Shown here: piece after piece, positions 8,795-17,600 of the stretch
Position numbering within the stretch: the stretch's first letter is position 1
Layout: each line of letters opens with the position of its first letter
DNA from: Rhodopirellula sp.
GTDB taxonomy: Bacteria; Planctomycetota; Planctomycetia; Pirellulales; Pirellulaceae
Length of the DNA: 64,000 bases
Direction of reading: 5' to 3'
Assembly: GCA_003513555.1 (NCBI GenBank)
Contig: DOPG01000129.1
Span: forward strand, 1 to 64,000
The notes under the pieces: model-generated
What the model was told of the DNA's origin: nothing
The model's database searches: none
What the model saw: the letters and a program-made list of their open reading frames with translations, nothing else
Program-made: the position numbers and the translations under genes

Positions 8795-10534
8795 ATGAAT
8801 TTCGGTCACCCCCACCGCGTCGATCTTTCAGCAGAGCTGTCGCGAGATCGGATGAATGTGGCGGTCGAGGAACACTTGGGCTTTAAGATTCGCCCCGGTC
8901 AGTGGAACGCATCACACCTTCTTCATAATCGCTGTATTGTCGAGATGCCGACCGGCGAAGGCAAAACGCTAACCACGTTGCTTGCTGCATGCTCTCTCGC
9001 TGCCACAGGGCAAAGAGTACTCATTGCAACCGCGAACGATTATCTCGCGTCCCGCGATGCTGACTGGATGGCAAAGGTTTACACCTCGGTCAACTTGAGC
9101 GTATCGAGCATTACGGCATCAACTCCGCAGCAAGCACGTTCCGCGATATACACACATGATGTTGTTTACGGAACACTCCGTGAGTTTGCGTTTGACTTTC
9201 TACGTCACGCGTTGGAAAGCAGAAAAAAAAACCATTCTGATATAGCCGAGCTTGAATTCCCTAAAGACATTCTGATCATCGATGAAGCAGATAGCATTTT
9301 GATTGATGAAGCTCGCACTCCGATGATCATTACCGCTCCGATCACCAAAATTGATCAGGCAAAAGAGTCTTGTTATCGCTGGGCAAGTAACGCAGCAATT
9401 GGCTTCCAACGCCCTCGTGACTATGTGCGTATCGACGGGTCAGGATTAGTTGCTTTGACACAGGCGGGTCGCAAACGAGCGATTACAGCGGTGATGCCAG
9501 CAAGCATGGCAAAACTGACTACGACGGAGATCCTGCATTCACTCGAGCGCGCAATTCTGGTCAACGAGACGATTCACCGCGATATTCATTATGTTGTACA
9601 TGAGGACCGCGTCCAACTTGTAGATGAATACACCGGACGCCGTGCAGCCGATCGCAACTTTGCTGGTGGCGTACAACAAACTATCGAAGCCAGAGAGGGT
9701 GTTGCCTTAACACAAGAGGCAGAACCGATAGCCCGCATCTCTGTACAGAAATTTGTATCCAGATTCAGGCACTTGGGAGGTATGACAGCCACTGCCTGGG
9801 AAGACCGCGATGAATTGCAGCGTGTGTACGATACCCAAGTCCATCGAGTGCATCCGCACCGTCGTTCGCAACAGATTCTGATGCCGCCCGTTGCCTGCCG
9901 GTCGCTTGAAGAGAAGTGGGTTCGCATCAGCGATGAAACAGCGAAGATGATTGCACGGAGTCGATCGGTGCTCATCGGGACACGCACGATCGCGCAATCA
10001 GAACAACTCAGCACACAACTCCGTGAGAACAAGATCTCTCACGTCGTCCTAAACGCTCGCAACGCTGCTTCTGAGGCTGAAATCATTGCCGAGGCAGGGC
10101 AAACTGGCCGGGTAACGGTCGCCACGAACATGGCCGGTCGCGGCACAGACATTCGATTATCTGAAGAGGTACGAAAGGCTGGCGGAATGCATGTTATCGT
10201 CAGCGAGGCTCACGCCGCATCACGAATTGATCGGCAGTTGATCGGCCGCAGTTCCCGGCAGGGAGACCCAGGGTCAGCTCGTCTCTTCGTCAGTCCTGCG
10301 GACGAAATTTTGTCTCAGGCTTACGGGGAAGAGCAATCAGCAAAGTTCCTGCGGGCGGCAAAGCAGGGGGAAATCAGGTGGTTAATTCCAAAAGTCCTAT
10401 CGGCTCAAAAACGAGTCGCCCGAATCCATCGCAAGGAGCGAGCTGAACTCACAGCTCGCGACGAAAGTCTCTCAGACGCGATGCTTTCATTGGGGATGGA
10501 CCCCCATCTGGACCCTCTCCACGAGAGCCACTGA
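8795..10534 (+). CDS. Minimal SecA-like translocase ATPase lacking the C-terminal domains
   Basis: 579 residues from ATG 8795; a GTG at 8765 would add ten residues. The SecA motor is clear: Walker A EMPTGEGKTL (canonical EMRTGEGKTL), VYGTLREFAFDFLR, DEADSILIDEARTPMIIT (canonical DEVDSILIDEARTP), then a preprotein-binding-like segment ending VDEYTGR, GGMTATA, VATNMAGRGTDI and GRSSRQGDPGSAR (canonical GRSGRQGD). The chain stops about 60-70 residues after the second ATPase domain. It therefore lacks the helical scaffold/two-helix finger, helical wing and the C-terminal zinc/SecB tail of the roughly 900-residue housekeeping SecA. It is probably an accessory paralogue (SecA2-like) for particular exported proteins, possibly its neighbours; that is inference. 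An A9 run at 9223-9231 contains an in-frame A AAA AAC heptamer. Confidence 0.88.
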   Translation: MNFGHPHRVDLSAELSRDRMNVAVEEHLGFKIRPGQWNASHLLHNRCIVEMPTGEGKTLTTLLAACSLAATGQRVLIATANDYLASRDADWMAKVYTSVNLSVSSITASTPQQARSAIYTHDVVYGTLREFAFDFLRHALESRKKNHSDIAELEFPKDILIIDEADSILIDEARTPMIITAPITKIDQAKESCYRWASNAAIGFQRPRDYVRIDGSGLVALTQAGRKRAITAVMPASMAKLTTTEILHSLERAILVNETIHRDIHYVVHEDRVQLVDEYTGRRAADRNFAGGVQQTIEAREGVALTQEAEPIARISVQKFVSRFRHLGGMTATAWEDRDELQRVYDTQVHRVHPHRRSQQILMPPVACRSLEEKWVRISDETAKMIARSRSVLIGTRTIAQSEQLSTQLRENKISHVVLNARNAASEAEIIAEAGQTGRVTVATNMAGRGTDIRLSEEVRKAGGMHVIVSEAHAASRIDRQLIGRSSRQGDPGSARLFVSPADEILSQAYGEEQSAKFLRAAKQGEIRWLIPKVLSAQKRVARIHRKERAELTARDESLSDAMLSLGMDPHLDPLHESH

Positions 10535-10880
10535 ATCGTCACAACCGAAGCAATCGCTTCCCCCTGGGATCGACGGTCGCTCTTATTTGGGACAATAAGG
10601 CGATGCCGAGATGCACAACTGCCAAACTGTCCGGTGTTGTCAAAAGACAACGGATGTAGCGGCAAATAAACAACGGGGGAAGAATAGGGAGTTTTTCGCG
10701 GCATACTGCATTCAAAAAATGCATTTCTCTTGGGTTTTTTCTACATTTTCCTAAAGCCGTGCGTAGGCTTTGACTGGTGGTCTGTGGTCCAAGAGCGACG
10801 ACACGTTGCTTGGAGCATTCGTACCTTTTTTTGCTATTCGTTCCCAGTCTTCTCTTTGAACCCGGCTTCGCAGCACAGCT
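10535..10880. other. Intergenic region upstream of the YTV gene
   Basis: About 346 bases. It contains a GAAGC-aatc-GCTTC hairpin just after the SecA-like stop (about 10548) without a T tract, and TGCATT-caaaa-AATGCA at 10707-10723 followed by a T-rich stretch (tttctcttgggtttttt). The latter could be a weak terminator for the SecA-like gene. An overlapping 159-codon plus ORF from 10730 runs into the YTV gene in another frame and has no protein-like features, so I do not call it. Confidence 0.35.
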
Positions 10881-12470
10881 ATGACCTGCCCATTGAACGC
10901 AAAAACTTTCGTTATTACTGCCTGTACACTGCTCGCAATTTCATCGCCCACACGTGCTCAAGAGGGCAGTTGCTTCGAGCCCACTTACCGATTGCAATGC
11001 GAAACGGTACTGCAGCCGCAGACCGTTCAAAAGTACCGACTTTCCTACGAGACAGAATACGTACCGCAAGAGGTCACGAGCTATCGCCCCGTCCTGAAGA
11101 CACGAACCGAACAACGCGAGTACAAGGTAGCCAAACCGATCGTCGAAACGAGCTACCGGGAAGAGCGTTACACCGTTTGGAAGTCCATAACGGAGACGAC
11201 TTATCGTGACGAAACGGTAACCCAAACCAAGTACGTCGCCGAAACAGCAGAGCGAGAAGAGCAGTACATCACTTACAAACCCGTTGTAGAAACCTCTTAT
11301 CAGGAACAGCAATACGCAGTCCAACGCCCTGTAATTGAGACGCAATACCAGACTCAGCAGTACAATGTTCAGCGGCCGGTAGTACAGACCCAATACCAGA
11401 CTCGGCAGTACACGGCGATGCGTCCGGTAACAACGATGCAAACGCAGACAGTGGATCAGGGTGGTTACGTTGCACAACAAGTCGTCCAACCTGGTCGCAC
11501 GTCATATTCCTTGAACTATGCACGTGATTCGTATGGCAACAAAAGCGGCCTGATCTGGACACCACAAACAACACCGTCGACGGTACAAACCCAGTACAGC
11601 TACCAACCGAACCTAGTCACTCAACAAGTGGCAAAGACCAACTACGTACCCCAGATACAGCAAGTCCAAGTTCCTGTGCAGGTCCAAACCATGCAGACTG
11701 AAGTTGTTTCGCAGCAGGTACCGGTTCAAGTCCAACGGATGCAAACACAAATGGTCACGCAAAAAGTGCCTGTCCAAACAACACGCATGGTTGCTACAAC
11801 GCAAGTGCGTAAAGTGCCCTACACGGTGCAACGCCCAATCACAGAGACCATCACTCGCAAGGTACCCGTTGCCCAGCAGCGTTGGGTCAGCGAGGAACGA
11901 GTCCGCAAAGTGCCAGTACAAACCACGCGTACGGTCTACGAGACTAGAAAGCAACCCGTCGAAGTAAAATACTATGAGCAAGAGGCAGTCACACGAACCG
12001 TGATGAAACCCGTCACACGTCAAAAGTATGTTCCCTACACCGAAACCGTCATGGTGCCGAAACAGGTCGTACAACGCGTTCCCCTTGCCTACACCGATCC
12101 ATTCGGGGCCGCTGTGATTAGCGGGTACTCATCGTTTGGTCCCCCCGAAACCACGCCTGCAGCAACGATCGAAGCTGCCCCGTCCCTGGGGGGTTCGATC
12201 CTGCAACCTGATCCAACAGTCGCTCCAGTTTTGAAAGATGCGCCTCGAACACGCATGCAAAAGATCGAGATGGGAGAGCCCATTAGCGAATCAGATGCGA
12301 CTGGTGAAACACCGGAATTAACCATTGAAATTGAAGAAGAGCTCCTTCCACCCGCGCAGGCTTCAGAGGGCGATCACTCAGGAGACGGAGACAATGAGGA
12401 GGATTCGGTGAAGGACAGCAAAGCTGGCTGGAGGATCCACTGGAATCCGCTACTCACGCGAGAAGTGTGA
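10881..12470 (+). CDS. YTV-repeat surface protein with 16-residue periodicity
   Basis: 529 residues with a signal peptide (hydrophobic residues 9-22, likely cleavage after SSPTRA, mature start QEGS). The body consists of repeats of the YTV type (Pfam YTV family, found in planctomycetes). The register is exactly 16 residues: units run from about Q47 to T190 with the core V-x-(R/K)-P-V-x-E-T-x-Y. After a Gly/Pro/Tyr-containing spacer of about 50 residues, a second block (about 255-415) repeats 16-residue units starting (Q/R)-K-V-P-V. The C-terminal 100 residues are acidic (IEIEEELLPP, then an SGDGDNEEDS-type stretch). There are almost no cysteines. Role inferred: cell-wall or crateriform-structure component exported by Sec. 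Neighbours are surface and export genes. Confidence 0.85.
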   Translation: MTCPLNAKTFVITACTLLAISSPTRAQEGSCFEPTYRLQCETVLQPQTVQKYRLSYETEYVPQEVTSYRPVLKTRTEQREYKVAKPIVETSYREERYTVWKSITETTYRDETVTQTKYVAETAEREEQYITYKPVVETSYQEQQYAVQRPVIETQYQTQQYNVQRPVVQTQYQTRQYTAMRPVTTMQTQTVDQGGYVAQQVVQPGRTSYSLNYARDSYGNKSGLIWTPQTTPSTVQTQYSYQPNLVTQQVAKTNYVPQIQQVQVPVQVQTMQTEVVSQQVPVQVQRMQTQMVTQKVPVQTTRMVATTQVRKVPYTVQRPITETITRKVPVAQQRWVSEERVRKVPVQTTRTVYETRKQPVEVKYYEQEAVTRTVMKPVTRQKYVPYTETVMVPKQVVQRVPLAYTDPFGAAVISGYSSFGPPETTPAATIEAAPSLGGSILQPDPTVAPVLKDAPRTRMQKIEMGEPISESDATGETPELTIEIEEELLPPAQASEGDHSGDGDNEEDSVKDSKAGWRIHWNPLLTREV

Positions 12471-12782
12471 TTCCTCCTAGTCGGCCGGTTTTACGCGGCT
12501 GATTCAAAACGCCCTATCTCGTTCTACAGTACATGTGGACTTTTTACCGCTGTCAGCCGAGCTGGCAAAACAGACAGCGTCAGCACATCCAACTATTTTC
12601 CTTTTCCGATTTCCAAGCAACCAAGATCGAAGAAGTCAACGCCAGCCAGACACCCAATTCTACAAAGTTGCTTGACAGTGTCTCTCGACAGTGCCGAATG
12701 CCCTTAGAGCTTCACCAAACGGCATTCCGCGCATACTTCTTCAAAACTGGCACCTTTGACGAACCAGAAGCGTTGCCATGAT
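12471..12782. other. Intergenic region between convergent genes
   Basis: About 310 bases between the YTV gene (plus) and the prepilin peptidase (minus). A 9-bp imperfect hairpin (about 12478-12504, with two G-U pairs) follows the YTV stop but has no T tract. A plus ORF of 82 codons (12533-12781) has no start context or recognisable composition, and I do not support it as a gene. Confidence 0.35.
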
Positions 12783-14099
12783 CTAACGATAAAACAGCGT
12801 TGTTTTAATTAAGCGCCAAACGAAAAGCATGAATGCCATCAACCCCAGCATGGCAATGCAGAGCCAAAGTAAAGTCGAGCCAAACATTAACAGGTTTGCT
12901 CGCAGCCAATCTTGATAGACACTGTCCCAGAACAAAATCGTCAACATCGTTCCTGCGCAGAGATAGGGACCGTAGGGCGTTTGTGTATCGCTTGTGATTA
13001 CATAACGAACCAGAACGATCACAATGGCCGCAAAGGGTGACAGGAAAAACGCGATCAAAACCGCCTGCCAACCGACAAAGGCACCAATCATCGCCATCAA
13101 CGTGACGTCACCAAACCCCATCGCCTCAATTCGCAAGGCCCAAGTTGCAACGATACGAATTGACCAGATAGCGCCCCCCCCCGCGGCGAGTCCCACCAAG
13201 GCAGTGAAGAGACCATGCCAATGTTGTTCTCCGATAGCCCAAACGGAGACGACAGCCCCACAGCCGACAATCCATAATCCAAATAGAACTTTCCAGAACT
13301 GGTGATGAAAAAGTCCATTGAAGAAATGCCGAACCGCACTTTGAAAACCACGACGTCGCAAAATTGCACCACTCCATCGCCTGTCGCACAAGGCAAAGCA
13401 CCAGGCAGTCCAAATGCCCAAGCCCCATGCTAAACCACGGGAACCAAACCAACTCTGGTCTCCACTGAACCATGGTGCATCAAAAGTGGTCGGTCGGAAG
13501 ATAGCGAGTTCGCCGTTCTGCAATAAGCTAATCGAGGGCATGAATGGAAGAGTCCCCGAACCATTATCGACTCCGGTAATCAAAGTGGTCGCAAATATCA
13601 AACCCAATAAAGTACCTGGAATAGTAATGAAATCAGGGATGATCCTTTCATCGAAATCAATGAAGGTCGCTGCCACCATGAGAATAAAAAGAATCGCATG
13701 AGCAAAAAACAGGGAGTTGGCATAGGGTGCGAAATCAGTCAGAACCTCAACGAGCCTCATTTTTGCTGGCAAGAGCTCACCGCTTTGGGTTTCAAATTGA
13801 AAGAGCCAGACCAACGAGATCGCAGTTCCCAGCTCAATCAGTAATGGCCGAATCCAAAACCCTCGGCCGTGAAGCTTTGATTCGCGTCTCAGAAAACACC
13901 ATCCAACCACGGGCAACCGATCCCAGTAAGTGCGAGGAGTCGCAGCATCGGGACGTGGTCCCCAAGGGGAAATCGGACGAGGATTGAAGTAGGCAAACCG
14001 GTAGATCATCCAGTTTGCCAACGCTCCGCCGAACAATCCAAACACTGCCACAAGGACGCATTGATTTTCAAAAGTCAGGTCGAGCCAAACGGAGCGCAT
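12783..14099 (-). CDS. Prepilin peptidase, A24 family (PilD/GspO-like), atypical
   Basis: 438 residues from ATG 14099. A TTG at 14207 would add 36 polar residues unlike the family, so I prefer the ATG. Both aspartate motifs of the A24 aspartic peptidases are present: FIDFDERIIPD and, much later, GFGDVTLMAMIGAFVGW. About ten hydrophobic segments indicate an inner-membrane enzyme that removes type IV pilin-like leader peptides. Three features are odd. The N-terminal domain keeps WDRLPVVGW but lacks the Cys tetrad usual in PilD. Roughly 140 residues, including a soluble stretch and extra membrane segments, lie between the two aspartate motifs. A run of nine G on the coding strand (13174-13182) encodes the Gly-Gly-Gly of LAAGGGAIW. 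No pilin or pilus assembly genes are nearby. Confidence 0.85.
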   Translation of the reverse strand: MRSVWLDLTFENQCVLVAVFGLFGGALANWMIYRFAYFNPRPISPWGPRPDAATPRTYWDRLPVVGWCFLRRESKLHGRGFWIRPLLIELGTAISLVWLFQFETQSGELLPAKMRLVEVLTDFAPYANSLFFAHAILFILMVAATFIDFDERIIPDFITIPGTLLGLIFATTLITGVDNGSGTLPFMPSISLLQNGELAIFRPTTFDAPWFSGDQSWFGSRGLAWGLGIWTAWCFALCDRRWSGAILRRRGFQSAVRHFFNGLFHHQFWKVLFGLWIVGCGAVVSVWAIGEQHWHGLFTALVGLAAGGGAIWSIRIVATWALRIEAMGFGDVTLMAMIGAFVGWQAVLIAFFLSPFAAIVIVLVRYVITSDTQTPYGPYLCAGTMLTILFWDSVYQDWLRANLLMFGSTLLWLCIAMLGLMAFMLFVWRLIKTTLFYR

Positions 14100-14624
14100 A
14101 GGCAGAGATCCACATCGTGATGAGGGGCGACCGGTACGGGTCGTTGTCGCAATCCCGTTCTTAGCATAGCTTCCCGAGATGCATGCCCGTAGTGGGTCGA
14201 AAAACAATGTCAGCTCAACACGAAAAACCTCACCGAAACTCGGATTCTTCGATACTCAAAGGACATTCACAACGGAAGGACGGGAAGCCGACAACTGGAG
14301 AGGACTTAAAGGTGCCGCAAAAAGCCCCTTGGCAGACGTAAGAGTTTGACTGCAACCATCACCAACATTAGGCTATGAAGGAAGGTCGAGAGTCGTTATG
14401 GCGATAAATTGATCGCGGTGGTTTCTCGGCCTCCCGCCCGCCCATTTCCGGGCTACCCACAGCGTACCCAACGCTGTTGGATTGGCTTTGTTACTGACTT
14501 CATGTTTCCTACCTGAGTTCAGCAAGGCGGTCCCCTACACGGACAGCGAGAAACCTTCGAATCAAACCGACACCGAGTCGATTTTAAAAGCGAATTTTTC
14601 TGACGCCTCGTTGCTCACAAGAAA
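14100..14624. other. Intergenic region between divergent genes
   Basis: About 525 bases between the prepilin peptidase (minus) and the large cytochrome fusion (plus). A TTGACT at about 14346 with TAGGCT 17 bases downstream is a weak promoter candidate for the plus gene, with a 5' leader of some 250 bases. I see no ORF with protein character, no tRNA and no strong hairpin. The leader could hold a small RNA or cis-element, but I have no positive evidence. Confidence 0.3.
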
Positions 14625-17600
14625 TTGAATTTATATCCAAGAGTCCGAATCGTGCTCCCGAAAATCGACCATCATGTATTCGCTGCTTTGTGTTGCACTC
14701 TACTGACTGCGTGCTGCCTGCGTGCTGAAGAATCGGCTGACGCAGATGCAACACCAAACCAGGCTGTCAGTTTCACCAACGATGTAAAGCCCATATTCAG
14801 CCAGCACTGTTACGGCTGTCACCAAGGCGCAAAGCAACTCGGTTCGTACTTGATGACTGACTTCAATGCGATGGTAAAGGGTGGCGAGACAGGGCAGGCA
14901 GCAGTCGTTCCGGGCAAACCTGACGAGAGCTACCTGATCCAACAGATAACTCCGGTCGATGGACATGCGGAAATGCCCGATGAACCTTTCAGTCCACTCA
15001 ACGACGTCGAGCTTGAAACGATACGCAATTGGATTCTTCAGGGAGCCCAGAATGATTCCATCGCTGATGATGGACCTAAATACACGACAGACAATCCACC
15101 GACTTACATTGGCCAGCCATCGCTCGCATCGATTGATGTATCTCCTGACGGCAGCAAGATCGCCGCCGCAGGTTTCCACGAGGTGATCATTTTGGACGCG
15201 GAGAGTGGCAAACGCATTGCTCGACTTGTAGGGATGAGCCCTAGAATTAACACGGTCAGGTTTTCACCAGATGGCAAACGACTGGCTGCCGTTGGCGGGA
15301 CGCCTGCGGTGCGGGGCGAGGTTCAAGTCTGGGATCTCGACACCAATGAATTGAGCCTTTCGCGATCCGTTACGTATGACTCGCTGTGCGGTGCAAGTTG
15401 GTCTCCTGACGGCAGCAAACTTGCTTTTGGAGCAACCGACAATGTAGTCCGCGCCATCGACGCGATTTCTGGTGAACAGATTCTCTTTCAGGGAGCACAT
15501 GATGACTGGGTGCGTGATACAGCGTTCACACCAGACGGGAAGCATGTCATTTCTGTGGCTCGAGACATGTCATGCAAGCTTACCGAAGTGGAAACGGAAC
15601 GCTTCATCGACAACATTACTTCGATCACCCCAGGCGCCCTTTCGGGAGGCCTAAGCAGTGTAAAAGCTCATCCTGAGCGAAACGAAATTTTTGTGGGTGG
15701 TGCAGATGGCATTGCCAAGGTTTATCGCGTCTTCCGTCAAACGGCTCGGAAGATTGGAGATGACGCGAATCTGGTTCGTAAGTTCCCTGAGCTACCGGGA
15801 CGCATTTCAAGTGTTGACATCAACCCCAGCGCCACACGTTTGGCCGCTGCTGCGACACTGGATGGCAAAAGTGAAATCCGAGTCTGGAAGTACGATTTTT
15901 CCAGCGAGATTTCGCCGGATTTGAAAAAGATTCAAGCAAAACGGGTTGCTGATCGGAACGCCGAGGAAAAGAAGCAACTCGAAAATCACCTCAACTCGAA
16001 AATCACTGAACTCAACAAGTTCTCGATCGACAACGCAGCCGTTTTCGCGATTGCCTTTGGCAATGACGACACTTTGGTTATAGCCGCCGCAGATGGAAAA
16101 ATACGCCGTCTAGACGCGGAGGGAAAACTGATTGGAACGTTTGAAGTTGCCGAAGTCGCTGATGATGCAAAGCTGGCAACTTCACTGTTTGATGCCAAGG
16201 CATGGCAAAAAGAACTTGAAAGCCAGATCGAAGCGACCTCAGCATCCGCTGATACGAATCTCAACGACACAGCCCTCGAGGTTGCCAAGGTGCTCATCAG
16301 TCCAGCTCAAATTGATATGGACTCGCCGTACGCCTACGCCCAACTGGTTGTTACTGCGATCATGAGTGATAACACGACTCGCGATATTACGCGGGTTGCC
16401 GACATCACGATCCCCGACTGGGCTACGATCACTCCCCGAGGTGTAGTCCGTGCTGCGAGCAATGGCCAAGGCAGCATTGTCATCAGTTACGGAGGCATCA
16501 CATCCGAGATTAATTTGACTGCTCAGGGCATTACTCCGGAAACAGCTGATGCGGCTGATCATGGTGCGGTTGATTACATTCGTGATGTAGGCCCGATCCT
16601 CAGCAGGCTTGGTTGCAATCAAGGCACCTGCCATGGAGCTCAGAAAGGCAAGAATGGTTTCAAGCTTTCTCTGCGCGGATACGACCCGATTTATGACTTG
16701 CGAGCACTCACGGACGACCTCGCTGCCCGGCGGATCAACGCAGCATCGCCAGACGAATCGCTAATGCTTCGCAAACCGCTTGGCCTGTCGCCGCATCAGG
16801 GTGGCGTGCTGATGGCAGAAGGAGACCCCTACCACACCGTGTTGGAACGCTGGATTGCTGACGGCAGCCAACTAAATCTTGAGTCTCCACGCGTTGCTAG
16901 AATCGAGATCTTCCCTACCAATCCTGTTGTGCAGCGTACCGATGCTGAGCAACAAGTAAGGGTGATCGCCCACTATCACAACGGCGACCAACGCGACGTG
17001 ACACAAGAAGCTTTCATCGAAAGTGGCAACACTGAAACAGCAAGTGTTGACAAGAAAGGACTTCTCTCCGCGATACGACGTGGCGAAGCCGCCATTTTGG
17101 CGAGATACGAAGGAGCCTATGCAGCGACAACACTAACGGTCATGGGTAAGCGTGACGGCTACAAGGCCGTTGAAGTCGAACAATGGAGCAACATAGATAA
17201 GCTGGTTGCCGACAAATGGCAGAGGGTAAAAGTCATCCCAAGTGAAATCTGCGATGATTCAACATTCCTTAGCCGTGTGCACCTTGATTTGACGGGACTG
17301 CCACCAAGCAGCGAACAAGTCCGAAAATTCCTCGCAGACGAAACTCCAATCCGCGAGAAGCGTGCAGGCATCATCGATGAACTGATTGGTAGTGACGCCT
17401 ACGTTGACTACTGGACCAACAAGTGGGCCGACCTTCTGCAGGTCAATCGAAAGTTCCTGGGTGTCGAGGGTAGTACAAAATTCCGGGAATGGATACGAAC
17501 CGCCATTGCCGAAAACCGCCCTTACAACGTTTTCGCAGAGCAGGTCCTGACGGCAACCGGATCAAATAATGACAACCCGCCCGCTTCCTACTTCAAAGTG

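Noticed and set aside
10730..11209. 159-codon plus ORF overlapping the YTV gene start
   Set aside because: It shares DNA with the YTV gene in another frame, has no signal or domain and no start context.
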